Source: Symbiodinium natans (Eukaryota > Sar > Dinophyceae > Suessiales > Symbiodiniaceae). Taken from it: DNA of 64,000 bases. The translations under genes and the position numbers were made by a program. The notes under the pieces are model-generated. The model saw only the letters and a list, made by a program, of their open reading frames with translations, was not told the DNA's origin and did not search any database. The DNA is taken from positions 419,001 to 483,000 of the forward strand of contig CAJNDS010002100.1 of the NCBI GenBank assembly GCA_905221605.1. Reading direction: 5' to 3'. Positions 43,770 to 54,369 of this stretch are shown here, piece after piece; the first letter of the stretch is position 1, and every line of letters begins with the position of its first letter.

Positions 43770-44400
43770 TGACGAATGCCATCAGCTGCCTTAGCCCTGG
43801 TTCCAGGCAGTGAGCAGGCAAACAGCCCACAGAGGCAGCAGTGGGGATACAGGGTGTGGTTTGCGTTGCATGACGACCTACAAATATCCGCGTGATGGCT
43901 AGCATCCGGCCGCTGTTTGACTTTGATCCGGCGCATCTCGCGCCAGGGTCACCTGCTACGGTCTTTCTCGCGCGCAGTAAGGAATTCCATGCAGCATCGT
44001 CGGGGAAAACTTCGGCAGACGTCTGTGGTGTGCCATGCTCGAGGGTTCCTCTTAAACGCCATTAGCTGCCTTAGCCCCGGTTCCAGGCAGTGAGCAGGCA
44101 AACAACCCGCAGAGGCAGCACGTGCAGGAGTGACGCCCGCGGGGATACAGGTTGTGGTTTGCGTTGCATTGACATCTACAAATATCCTCGTGATGGCTAG
44201 CTTCCGGCCGCTGACTTGGATCCGGCGCAGCAAGAAGCGGCAGGTCTCGCGCAGGGGCACCTGCTACGGTTTTTTCTCGCGCGCAGACAGGAATTCCATG
44301 CCTCAGCCTCGTCAGCGAGACCAGGCCAGAGGCAGTGTTCAGCACCATCGGGGAAAACCTCGGCATAGTGCGGCAGACGTCTGTGGTGTGCCTGTGATGG
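43770..44400. repeat. Local direct duplication
   Basis: 43776-44035 and 44047-44397 share long blocks such as ggttccaggcagtgagcagg, ggtttgcgttgcat and gcagacgtctgtggtgtgcc in the same order. The second copy has insertions of 20-60 bases. Non-coding as far as I can tell. Confidence 0.85.
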
Positions 44401-44769
44401 CCTGCAAGTGTTCCCTGTCCATGCGGTGCTGCAGTCATCGTTATCCCGTTGAGCCTTCCCTGGCCTTCCAGTCGAAGTGCCCCGGGAGTGCCTGAAGCTT
44501 GAAAGAGGTCATGTGGGTTGAAGTAGAATCTTAGAAGGTGAGCGAGGCCAAGGAAGTGCAGATGGTGGAGGCATTGCGGGCATGGCAGGAGGCACGGCGC
44601 TTGTCGCGATTTCGGGCGCAGCCCGGCACAGCTGCGCCTTCACAGGCCACCTTTGGTGGTATCTGGGAATGGTCCTTCTGGGGCTTCCGGCTGAAGCCTT
44701 CGGTGTGGTATCGTTCACCTCTTTTCACCGTAATGAGAGCTGTGGCAAGTCACATAGTTCCTGGAAATC

Positions 44770-45126
44770 CGGAGAGCTAGATTGATCTTGCTTGGTCATA
44801 GTTTCGGTGCAAGCGTTGCAAGGTCGCTGGCGAGACAGCTTTCACATACTGGCCATGAGCCACGGGGCATTGTGGTCCTTGACTGTCGGTGCGTGGAAAG
44901 ATACGCACCAGAGATGTTCATGCTGCCTGCTCCCCTGAGGGAGTGTCCTTGCGCGCCACACTTCCGATTGTCTCCACCAGAATGCCATTTCACAACCAGG
45001 CGAGTTCCTCACTTGTCCCTGTCCGCTCGTGCATTCTCTGCCGACGGCACCGTGGCTGCAGAAGCCACAGTGTTTGCTGCGCGAGGCCCTTCTGAGTGGC
45101 TGAACGATGCCGATCACTTCAACTAG
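44770..45126 (+). CDS. Thioesterase-like (alpha/beta-hydrolase) exon
   Basis: The frame reads L-I-L-L-G-H-S-F-G-A-S-V-A-R-S-L-A-R-Q-L, the nucleophile elbow G-x-S-x-G of an alpha/beta-hydrolase in the context typical of type II or PKS/NRPS thioesterase domains, followed by G-I-V-V-L-D-C-R on the next strand. Near the end, N-D-A-D-H-F-N could carry the catalytic His. The domain is short (about 115 residues) and lacks the first strands, which should be in an upstream exon. 44.54-44.78 kb shows open frames in other phases but no clear partner. Dinoflagellates are rich in PKS/NRPS thioesterases, so release or editing of an acyl chain is a possible role. Confidence 0.55.
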   Translation, partial: RRARLILLGHSFGASVARSLARQLSHTGHEPRGIVVLDCRCVERYAPEMFMLPAPLRECPCAPHFRLSPPECHFTTRRVPHLSLSARAFSADGTVAAEATVFAARGPSEWLNDADHFN

Positions 45127-45588
45127 TGTCTAACTCCACATGGGACATAACGAGGTAGTATCAAGCATCTGTGCATCGTGCCTGCAGCCAAAAAGTTGTG
45201 CGTTGCCGCGTGGCTCCTTCTTGCAGGGTCGCGGATGCATTGGCGGTGCAGATTCACGAAGCGAGGCGATGCCGTGATCTGTCGAGCACTCGTTAGTTTC
45301 GCACTTTTGCCACCTTTTTGTGTTGTGATCTTGTTGCTGTTGTTGCTGTTGTTTGTTTGGCTGTTTGATTGTGTTGTTTGTTTGTTTGCTTGGTTGTTTG
45401 TTGTTTGTTGTTTTGCCGTCGGGCGTCGGCGTCGGTAGTGGTGGGCATGGCAGTGGTGGTGGTCTTGTAATTGTTAATGTTCTCGCTCTTGTTCTTGTTC
45501 TTCTTCTCCTGCTTCTTCTTGTTGTTGTTTGTAATTATTTATTGCTGTGGTTGGTGTGTGGCTGCGGCTGCGGTTGTGGTTGTGAAAG

Positions 45589-45740
45589 TTGTGCTTGTGC
45601 TTGTGCTTGTGCTTGTGCTTGTGCTTGTGCTTGTGCTTGTGCTTGTGCTTGTGCTTGTGCTTGTGGCTGCTGCTGTTGCTGTGCTGTTGCTGTGCTGTTG
45701 CTGTGCTGTTGCTGTGCTGTTGCTGTTGCTGTTGCTCTTT
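45589..45740 (+). repeat. (GTGCTT)n and (GCTGTT)n tracts
   Basis: About twelve tgtgct units (45590-45662) are followed by ctgttgctgtg units to about 45735. Although several frames are open, they encode only Cys/Ala/Leu/Val monotony, so I treat the tract as intergenic. Confidence 0.9.
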
Positions 45741-45892
45741 CTGCTGTTCTTCTTGTAGTTGCTCACGAAAGAGCACCTTGGCTGCTTGCAGCGTCAGGGA
45801 CGCACAGATGCACCTTCGTTCTACCAAGCATGCTCAGTATCCCCAATTGCTATCCTTGCAGGCGCCTTGGTTCGTATGCGCATGCAAGGGAC

Positions 45893-48030
45893 ATGGCCAA
45901 ATTGAGCGCCAGTCAACCCCGGCAATGGTGTTTTGCACTCTTGCTTGTCTTCCTCGCCGAGGGGCAGGACTATGATCAGCGCATGTCGAAATTTCAGCAG
46001 CAGATCTTTCAAGAACAGGCAGCCAAAGCTCAGTCGGCCTCAGCTGCGGCCTCAGGCGACCTGCTGAACCTTTTGGGTCACCCTCGTCTTCTGCAGCACT
46101 TGGAGAGCTTGGGAGGTGTTGCGGCCCATCTTGCGCGCCAAGGGCCCGAGGCATTGTTGAGCAGGCTAAGGGAGGACATGGAGGTCACAGAGTTGCTGAC
46201 CAGCTTCCCGGCAGACGCTGCAGAGGAGCCCATCATGTGCGGCATGAATTTAAGCATCGCCACCTCAGCTCGCCATCTCTACAACTCGTGGGAGCTTGAC
46301 GTGTTGGGACTTTCGTCCAACTGCGACCGCGGCGAGCAGGAGATGGAGGATGTGATGCAACAGTCCTTTTTCGGCTGTCGCGCGTTCAAGGGAGGTTTGG
46401 CAAGGCCCTCATCCATCACAGAGGCCCGGGACAGATTGATCTACGTTGCATACAACATCATGCGGTTGGATGAGGGCGCATGTCGGTGGAAATTCGGGAG
46501 TTTCTTTGCGTTTTGATGCGTTTTGTGCCTCCTCATGAAGTCAAAGTGGGGCTCCTGCCTGGAAATGAAACGCATAAGTCATAAGTCTTACGTATGCACC
46601 AGGCGACAAGAACTCAGGAATGTCAGTACGGCAGTGTCAGATTGGTTCTTTCACGGGAATACCTTCGGCAAATGACCTTGCTCGTCCCTATGGACACGGG
46701 CTGGTGGAACGCAGACTGCAGGAACATGTCAGGCCCGCTTCGCCAAACTACTTCTATACCGGGGGCATCCGAACATCAGAAGGTCGTTGTTGAGAGAGCC
46801 CAAAACAAAGGATTCACCCCACCGAGAAGCTATTGGGTTGATTCCCAGAACACATGCTTCTTCCTTCGTAAAGCCTTAAATAGGTGCCCGCACCTTAAAG
46901 GGAACCCGCTGACCCTTGTAAAGGACCCTAAACCCCAAACAAGCAACCCTCAACCCTCAGCCAGGTCCGAATACCACCAACTGCTCTGCATGGCCCTTGC
47001 CCAGCGAGCCAGGAACACTGGATCATTACGACCACAGCTTCTTGGATCCAGGGTTGAGGGTTGGGGGTTGGGTTGAGGGTGTACCAGGATAAGTGGGTGT
47101 ATCGAGCGATAAGAATTATGTACGGTTATATGTGTGTATATGTACACATACATGACAACATATTTTTGCACATACACATATATATATATATGTGTGTATT
47201 TACTGTTATATGGGTACCTTAGCGGGAACAAGGGCGTATAAGGTCCTATAAAAACTCTTAGCTGTCTTTTTGCTTGGCTTGAAGGACTTTTAACTTTTTG
47301 GTGGTCTACTATCTGTAATCGGGGGCTGAGAGTTTTCAACTTTTCGCCTGGGGTCCCAAAAGATAGCTGAGGCTTGTTGGCCCATGCAAGGCTAACTTCT
47401 TTTGATCAAGGGCACGGGGCTGACACCATGGCACGCGTGTTGGGGAGAATGCTGATGCCTGAGAAGGTGCCTCTGAATACCAGCCAGAGCCGTGACATGT
47501 ATGGCTACTTGGAAGCTGGCACGCTTGGCCAGTTGTATTATCCCTCGGCTGTGCGGATGATTGTCGCCAGTTTCTCTAGGCTTTTCGGCACGAGGCAGGA
47601 GAAGGGATTGATCGAGTGGGCAAAGCTACACAGTTGGCCGGTGGCTTGGTCTCTTGGCATCATGGACGATGATGGATCGTGCGGCTGGAACTTCAGTACC
47701 AGAGGCGGCCACCTTGTCACCTTAGCAGAGCCTCGACTTTTGGACCCCAGAACAGCACACGTCCTAAATGCCACTGCAGGCTCTCTGAGTTCTCTGCTCA
47801 ACCTGAGGGAAGAGGCACGGAGGCTCCGCTCACAAGGCCGGACGGCCAAGCGCTTGCCCCGGGCTTGGCAAGATTTCTGGGGCCAAGCGAAGGAGGCGCT
47901 GGAGCCAGGAAGCTTCAAGGCTTTGAAAGCTGGAGATTGCTCAGATCCCGAGGGCTGCGTTGGCACCTCCCATGGCCATTGCATCTGCAGGCATGCAAAA
48001 GCAGAGCAGCCAGCACTTCTCGTGGTTTAA
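45893..48030 (+). CDS. Secreted protein of unknown function, at least 3 exons
   Basis: Exon 1 (ATG 45893 to about 46485) opens with a signal peptide (W-C-F-A-L-L-L-V-F-L-A-E-G) and includes a helical Gln/Ala-rich stretch, G-H-P-R-L-L-Q-H-L-E-S-L-G-G and I-Y-V-A-Y-N-I-M-R-L-D-E-G-A-C-R. Exon 2 (about 46626-46715) gives Y-G-S-V-R-L-V-L-S-R-E-Y-L and M-D-T-G-W-W. Exon 3 (about 47404-48030) gives M-L-M-P-E-K-V-P-L, Y-L-E-A-G-T-L-G-Q-L-Y-Y-P, and a Cys-bearing tail ending at the TAA at 48028-48030. I have a general impression of this layout as a recurrent dinoflagellate family, but I know no function. The exon 1/2 junction is not resolved, and the intron before exon 3 contains TTGAGGG-type and TATA repeats. 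Cysteines across all exons fit an extracellular fold. Confidence 0.6.
47155..47205. repeat. TA/TG microsatellite
   Basis: acatatatatatatatgtgtgta and similar sequence within the intron of the secreted-protein gene. Confidence 0.85.
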
Positions 48031-48686
48031 GATGCAATTTGTACAGCAAGGCTCCTGCACAACGCAGGAGCTTTGTAATTCGAAGGTCACTGATGAGCTC
48101 AGTACCTCTAGACTCTAATCACGAGCATGTGCTCAGTCATGAAGATGTCGTTCAAAGGGCTTTGCTGCACCACGAGTGGCTTCAAATCAACCACCAGAAG
48201 AACAAAACCCTGCCACCCAGCCTTTGTGACCTGGTAGCACGATCAGGTTTCGTGCCATTTCGTGCTTGTCCCGGCAGATGGCGAAGTAAGTCTAGACTGG
48301 CCGATCTGCAAGAGAAGGACAGAGAACATCATAGGATCATGTCGCTGAGCTGATGACTGAGAATTGCGTGGCTTCCTTTTCCAAAGAGTGCCCTTAAGCC
48401 TATCGCGACTTTGAGAAGAGACCGGCATCTCAAATCATTACCCATGATCCCCCGGTCTTCTAGACTCTTGGGCTCTTGTCATCGCACAATGCGTACAGCG
48501 CTAACTATTAACAATTAGCAGCAACATCCGAAAGCGTTGCAAGGGTACACCTGCCGCAAACGCAACAGGCTATCGTGAGCTACTGACAGACTGAGGGTGC
48601 GCGGTTGAATCACAAGGCTTGCGTGTCGAAATGCGCGGAAGGCTCAAGACGGGCCATCTAATTTGCTTCCGACTTGGCCTCCGAGC

Positions 48687-50616
48687 ATGCATGGCCGTCC
48701 TCGAGTGTATGTGCGGTTTCGTCCTTCGGCGGAGGTAAAGCTTCCGGCACTGAAAGGGCCTGGTATCCCGCCAGGCGCAGGGCAGACAGAGGCCGACAAG
48801 CACATCACGCTGGAAGCTGAGCACACGATCAAATTTCCATGGAAATCTCAGAAGGACAAAGATGAGTGGAAGGAGGTCAAGGTGCAAGTGGATCATGCAT
48901 TTACCGAGGACGCCACGCAAGATGCTGTTTATTCTAAGGTTGGTCCCGAGATGCTTGACTTTGTCCTGAGAGGCTTCCGAGGCCTCATCTGTACCTACGG
49001 AGTCACTGCATCTGGGAAGACGCACACGATGCTGGGGAGCGGCGCGGAGGAGGGCTTGGCCCAGCGCCTCATCGAGGAGCTGTTCCTGCGAGGCCTACCG
49101 GACCTCACCGTGAGCATGCAAGCCGTTCAGCTTCACAGGAGCGACTTCACAGATCTCGGCCTTGCAGAAATGCCCAACCTCAAAGATCTCAAAGTCCAAA
49201 GCGGGAACTATTCGGATAACACCGGGGCGCAAGAGTTTGAGTTCAAGAGCGCAGAGCCTGCGCTCGTGTGGCTCAAGGAGGTCCTCGGGCGCAAAGCAAA
49301 AGCCAAATCCCGAAGTCACTTTTTGCTGCGCATGAAGATCCAGTTCACCTCCAGCGGCGTCGGACTTAGTGCAGTCCTGGATTTGGCTGACCTCGCGGGA
49401 TGTGAGAAGCTGCATGAGAAGTTGGGCACCGATGCAAAGAAAGATCCTCGGGTGCCGAGTATAGAGAAGTCGCCGTTAACCTGGCTGGGGGTATTCAGAA
49501 AGCCCCTTACCCAACGGTGAACACTTTTCCACTCACCTCAAAGTTTCTCTCAGCCACTAAGGATCACATCACCATTCAGGCAGGCTTGAGCAATCTTCGG
49601 CATTGCATCGAAGCCAAGGTGAAAGGCAAGGCGGTGCCATTCACGTACTTCAGCCTGCCACGACTGCTCGCGCCGGACTTCTGTGGGGATGCTGGGATTT
49701 CATTCGTCATAAACTGTCCGAGCCTTGCGGATGTCGACAGGATCCCCGAAACCTCGGAGACGCTGGATCTGGCGCGGTTCATTTTGCGGCTGGAGCTCGC
49801 TTACAAAGCCCAGAAGGCCACCGTGCACGTGGCAGCTGAAGACCTTTTGAAGGCAGCTGACCACAAGCGCCTTCCAGAGGCCAAAGAGGTGGAGGCCCCC
49901 GCAGTGCAGTCCTTTCAGTCCGAGTCTGACAAGGAGATCAAGAAGCTGAAGAAGAAGCTGGAAAGGAGGAGCCAGGACATCAAGGAGCTCCGGGCCCAAC
50001 TCGAAAGCCAGAGGCTGGCCCCACGAATCGAAAGATTGAGCAAAGACCTTGACAAGGCCTCTGCAGAAGATGTTCGGCAGTTGCTGAAAGAGGTTGAGAA
50101 GCGATACCCGGAGATTCTCCAGCAGGCCTGGCCGCAGTGGGCGGAGCAGTTGGACAAAGGTGACAAAAGCGGCCTCTTGGAGCTCCAGAAGGCTGTGGAC
50201 CAGCATGAAGTGCATCTCCAGTCGCTCCAGTGGCTCCTGCAGCGCAGGGAGGAATCTCACCTGGTTTTGAAAAATGCAATGAGTATAGTAAAGCATCACT
50301 TCAACAATCGCTCGATTCTCCTAAAGGCTTTTTCCGCACTCTACACTCGGCCGCTAAGGAGGTGCAGAACGGAGAGGATTTGCCTGAGGAGGTGCAGCAG
50401 CTTCGGCGGCAGCAGCTGGCAGCCCTGGACGCTTTGCTGGACTCGACCGGGTTGTCAGCAGAGCGGCGCGCCGACCTCGCGACGGAGGCCGCGCAGCAGC
50501 GGGCGCTGGAAGAAAAGTTGCAGAAGAAGCAGGAGGAGCTCACGCAACTGGAGACGAGCTTGCACCTGGCTGGCGCGCGGGATGATGGCCCTGTCAGCAG
50601 CTTAATTTCAGCGTAG
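48687..50616 (+). CDS. Divergent kinesin motor with coiled coil, two frame breaks
   Basis: From ATG 48687 the motor starts with R-V-Y-V-R-F-R-P. It has a P-loop reading T-Y-G-V-T-A-S-G-K-T-H-T-M (canonical G-Q-T-G-S-G-K-T), a switch I S-R-S-H and a switch II D-L-A-G-C-E. After a one-base frame change near 49440-49455 it continues S-G-A-E-Y-R-E-V-A-V-N-L and V-P-F-T-Y-F-S-L-P-R-L-L, the end of the motor core (normally V-P-Y-R-N-S-K-L-T-R-L-L). A Lys/Glu-rich coiled coil follows (49.93-50.2 kb). A second one-base change near 50320 leads into a further coiled coil that ends at the TAG at 50614-50616. Both changes fit single-base deletions, so this is either a pseudogene or carries assembly indels. 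The motor is N-terminal, so plus-end movement would be expected if functional. Confidence 0.8.
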
Positions 50617-50636
50617 CTCTCGTGGCATTTCACCGG

Positions 50637-50835
50637 GCAGAGAGAGATCGAGAGAGAGACGGACCGTTCAGCGAGAAAAGCGCGGCCGGGGCCACCCTCG
50701 GGGGGCCTCTTCGCTGAGTAGAAGAAGAAGAAGACGAGGAGGAGGAGGAAGAAGAAGAAGAGAGAGAGAGAGAGCGCTAGAGATAGAGATAGAGAGATGC
50801 ATCATGTATATGTATATATATATATATACATTGTG
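50637..50835. repeat. GA-rich and TA microsatellites after the kinesin
   Basis: gagagaga tracts, a gaagaagaagacgaggagg block (50719-50760), gatagagatagaga and a terminal tatatatatata (50814-50828). Purine-rich on the + strand. Confidence 0.9.
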
Positions 50836-51315
50836 CAGGCCATCGTGCCGGATGACGGCCTCATTTGATGCCATGCAAGAGACAAGACTTGCTGCAGGTT
50901 TAGGGTTCATAGGGAATCGGGACCAAAGGATATTCGAAGTCTCTGGAGTCCATAGAAGTCTGGGCCGAAAGCATGTTGTGTCAAACCTCACTCTTTCCAC
51001 CTAAATGTTGCCCGGTGTCGGCTAATCCGGTGGAAAAAAAGATCGGCAGCAGCAGCTGCTTTTCTGGCGCTGTGGATGAAGGAAACGCCAAGGCTGCATT
51101 TCACTTCTACATTGTCAGAAAGCGCTAGCTGGCTAGCGAAAGTTTCAACCACCGGCTAGTATGGGGTAGCTTCTTCTGAGGTCTCTGGAACCATGCTGTG
51201 CTCGCCATTCACCTGCTTCATAGTATGTCACATACTCTTCAAGACGCTCGTTACATGCAGTGAGAGTTCGGCAAAGCTCGTGCCTTGTTGGAATTCCAAT
51301 TTGCACTCTGAGGTG

Positions 51316-52310
51316 AAGGCAGAGCTCCTGGAGGACTTGGCAGCCTTCGGAACTGACGAGCTCCAGGAAGCAGTGGAGGGACTCCCAGGGTCCACCTCGA
51401 CCCTTCAGCACCTGCTCTTGGCGCACCCATCTTGGAAGCAACGTTTCTACCAACTCGGTGGCCTGGAGAAGATTCTGGAGAAGATGGAAAAGACCAAGAA
51501 GGTCTTTTATCATCAGCGCTTGGCGCAGTGTCTGTGCCGTATCCTGGACATGGAGCGGGTCAGCAGGTTTAATCACGCAGAGATCGCTCGGCGCCTGGTG
51601 CAACAAGTGCTGGACGTCACGACTGGCGTACGCTTTCCCCTTGACGCCAACAGCGATGAGGCTCGTATTCTCGACTACATGACGCTGATGGAAGCGATTG
51701 CCCAGGCCAGTGTAGCAAGCAAGCCGCAGAGTTCTTAGTCTATGTCTCTGTAAACTCTGTAAACTGTTCATGGCATTGCCTGTGTCAGGACAGGGATGCT
51801 CGGCGGCTCCTGGTACAAGGAGGTGCCGTGCCCGTGGCGTTGAAGTTCGTGCAGCACCGCGCACAAGCCGTGGCAGCTGCGGCCTTGAATGCCTTGGGAC
51901 AAGTGGCCAGCGACGCTAGCGGTGCAGAGGAGATTTCTCTTCCTCCCGATGCCCTACGCTGGATGTTGAGTATTCTTCGCAGCGGCGAGTCTGCAAGAAT
52001 GAAGAAAGCAGCTGCTCAGTGCCTGCAGCGGCTCTGCTATGGCTCCTCCCCCTCGGCACAGGAGCTCCGTAGCAGTTTGGAGAAGGTGGATGCTGTGCCC
52101 CAGCTCCTGGCTGTTGCGCAAAGCTACCAGGCTGCTGAGCAGCAAGTTGGCCGAAACGACGGGGCCGAGGTGGCACGGCATGTGAAGAACGCAGCCTTGC
52201 TCATGCTGAACGATCGCAAGATCTCCGACCCCAGCCACAACGGTCACAAGCGCATTGTCCTGGAAGCCATGGCGCACGCCACCGCAAAGTCCTTTGCCAA
52301 GGCCTCTTAA
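51316..52310 (+). CDS. Armadillo-like helical repeat protein, two exons
   Basis: Exon 1 (about 51316-51705) and exon 2 (51789-52310) join across an 83-base GC-AG intron (attgcccag|gccagt … tgtcag|gacagg), giving M-E-A-I-A-Q then D-R-D-A-R-R-L-L-V-Q-G-G-A-V. Helical pairs such as L-L-V-Q-G-G-A-V-P-V-A-L-K-F-V and A-V-A-A-A-A-L-N-A-L-G-Q-V-A are typical of armadillo/HEAT repeats. The frame runs to the TAA at 52308-52310. It lies 0.7 kb after the kinesin on the same strand. Armadillo repeats follow the motor in plant ARK kinesins, so the two could be parts of one gene, but the TAG at 50614 argues against this unless spliced around. The true start is not resolved. Confidence 0.65.
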
Positions 52311-52844
52311 AGGGCTGGCGAGTGCTTAGGGGGGGTTCTGGCTACAAAGCATGCAGGGTGCGTGTTTGCCAAAGCAATGAGATCATGCCAGCCGCCCAGG
52401 AGATTGCATTCAACAATATTGCTGCTGGCATCCAGTGCTACGGGCATGTCAAGTTGGGTGCTTGGACGGCGCAGCCAGCCACCGCCGGTGGACCCATAGA
52501 GTGTTCTATGTCGTGGATGAACCCAGGCAAAATTTTATGCGCTGCTTGTGAAGTAGGAGTTTACTTATACCATTGCTCGGCCGACACATGCAGCATCCTG
52601 ACTTCGCTATGTGAGGAACCCCATGTACGCGCTGCGCTTTCCCAAAGGTCGGAAGGTGGCAGTGGCGGTCTCGGTTCCACGGCAGATTCGGAGGATTGTT
52701 GCTTATACAGTAGCTCGAAAATAAAGGGGGCGTTGAACCTGTTAGCTTCTTGATGCCCTTTGAAGTCTTCCTGCCTGGGCGTCTATGCAAAAACCTGTGA
52801 ACTACTTAATTAGCAATCACCTTATCATGATTTTGGGTGTTCAG

Positions 52845-54365
52845 GTCATTGATCCCGATGCTGAAGCAAGGCGTGAGCAGATGGCTAGCCAACAGCGCAG
52901 CCTCTACCACGTCTCAAGGATCATAACAGTCAAGCATGTGCAATCTGCACAAGGGGACGAGAAGGATCACGCAGCCTTCCTGGAAGACCTCGTAGCAAGA
53001 GGGTTCAACTCACCGCTTTTTTGGCAAGGCCTGCAAAGCGCAGCCCCTTTCATGTCTGAAGATGTAACAGCCCAGCACGTGGAGGAGCTGGACACGGACG
53101 ATGTCCATATTCTCATGTTGTCTATGGGCACTGCACTTCAGGAAAAGCGATATGTGGTCAGCGTGTGTGCGGATGATCAACTAGAGCTCGTGCCTTTGTC
53201 CACCGAAGGGTGGCAGAGGCGCAGCTTTGTAGGACAGTGGCGCGGCTCAGTACCCAGATCCGCGCAGTCCATGACGCAGCTTCAGCCTACTTTCCCGCAG
53301 CTAATCCTGACAAATGCGGCCACTTCCTCTGCAAGTGTATGCTTCATTCTCTCCTTCAGCACGAAAGACGAGAAGCACGTAAAGAAGCATTCATGGCACG
53401 AGGAAGACGACGATGATAGTTTCGATGGGTCTTGCCCGGATGATTCCTACCCATTGCTCGACATGCAGCTTTTCGATATAGGCAGGCACCCGATTCAACG
53501 GTACGTTGGTGATGGGGCAGCTGTCGCCAAGAATCGGAAAGCATCCAATCATTGGGTGGCGCTGGGCGCACAGTTGCCACCATGTAGCACCCATAGTTTG
53601 GTGATGAGCAGGTGCTGGGGTCGAGCACAAGAGCATGCGGAAAAGGCGGAATTCCAGTCGTTTCGGTTGCTGGTGCTGTCCGACTGTGAGTTAGAGATGC
53701 AGCCGGTTCGTTGCAGCAACGAGTGGCGCGTGGCAACATCAGAGCTGCTGCGGATTCAGGAAACGACATCCGCAACACTGAAGCTGCAACTCAAGGATGG
53801 CTCAGAAGCTTCTCAGACACCACAGAAACCGGAAAATCCAGTGAAGTTGCAGGTCATAACCTGTGCAGATGATGAGTCCCCTGCTTACATGATGGTGCAA
53901 GCCCTGCCTGTCAACAGCAAAGCGGAAGTCGAGCCACTAGTGTGCCCTGTAAAGGATGGCAAACGCGTTTATCTGTCTCCAGATGTGCACAATGAGTACA
54001 AACTCAGCAGTGGTGAATGGACAGTCAACATCGACTTCCACCCACAATGCAAACCCGGTTTCTTGCTCGGCGTGCGCGTCTTCAGCTTGTGCGATGCGGA
54101 GTTGCAGTGGCTGACCACACCGGAGCCTTCGAATGTCGTTCCACGCAACGATGCAGAGAAGAGCTTCATCGATGACTTTCAGACAAAGCTTCCAACCTGG
54201 CATAGCCCCCACACAGAAGTTGACTTGAAGGTTGAAGACTCCGTCTTCCCGCCCGTACCGAAGCAACGGCCCCAAGACAAAGAGATGATCTCGGTTAGCA
54301 TGGCTTATTTGCAGCGCCTGCATCGCCGGGCCCGGCGAGACCAGTGCAACCAGGCAGACGACTAG
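52845..54365 (+). CDS. Large protein, possible calpain C2-like domains
   Basis: About 506 residues are open from an acceptor gtgttcag|gtcatt (52844/52845) to the TAG at 54363-54365. If the ATG at 52785 is used the frame is 526 residues. The N-terminal part is charged and helical (D-A-E-A-R-R-E-Q-M). Later parts alternate beta-rich segments: F-P-Q-L-I-L-T-N-A, A-S-V-C-F-I-L-S-F, L-D-M-Q-L-F-D-I-G, F-R-L-L-V-L-S-D-C-E-L and, again near the end, W-T-V-N-I-D-F, F-L-L-G-V-R-V-F-S. The spacing of a Q-L-I-L strand, an F-x-I-G element and a final F-R-L-x-V-x-S resembles calpain domain III (C2-like). There is no protease core in the window. The assignment is tentative; a dinoflagellate-specific beta-sandwich protein is the alternative. 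Confidence 0.6.
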   Translation, partial: VIDPDAEARREQMASQQRSLYHVSRIITVKHVQSAQGDEKDHAAFLEDLVARGFNSPLFWQGLQSAAPFMSEDVTAQHVEELDTDDVHILMLSMGTALQEKRYVVSVCADDQLELVPLSTEGWQRRSFVGQWRGSVPRSAQSMTQLQPTFPQLILTNAATSSASVCFILSFSTKDEKHVKKHSWHEEDDDDSFDGSCPDDSYPLLDMQLFDIGRHPIQRYVGDGAAVAKNRKASNHWVALGAQLPPCSTHSLVMSRCWGRAQEHAEKAEFQSFRLLVLSDCELEMQPVRCSNEWRVATSELLRIQETTSATLKLQLKDGSEASQTPQKPENPVKLQVITCADDESPAYMMVQALPVNSKAEVEPLVCPVKDGKRVYLSPDVHNEYKLSSGEWTVNIDFHPQCKPGFLLGVRVFSLCDAELQWLTTPEPSNVVPRNDAEKSFIDDFQTKLPTWHSPHTEVDLKVEDSVFPPVPKQRPQDKEMISVSMAYLQRLHRRARRDQCNQADD

Positions 54366-54369
54366 CCCC

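Noticed and set aside
45353-45850. N-terminal extension of the secreted protein through the Val/Cys/Ala tract
   Set aside because: The frame is open only because of hexamer repeats. The ATG at 45893 starts a clean signal peptide.
50668-51000. - strand frame rich in Leu/Ser/Ile over the GA and TA microsatellites
   Set aside because: Low-complexity by-product of the gaa and tata repeats.
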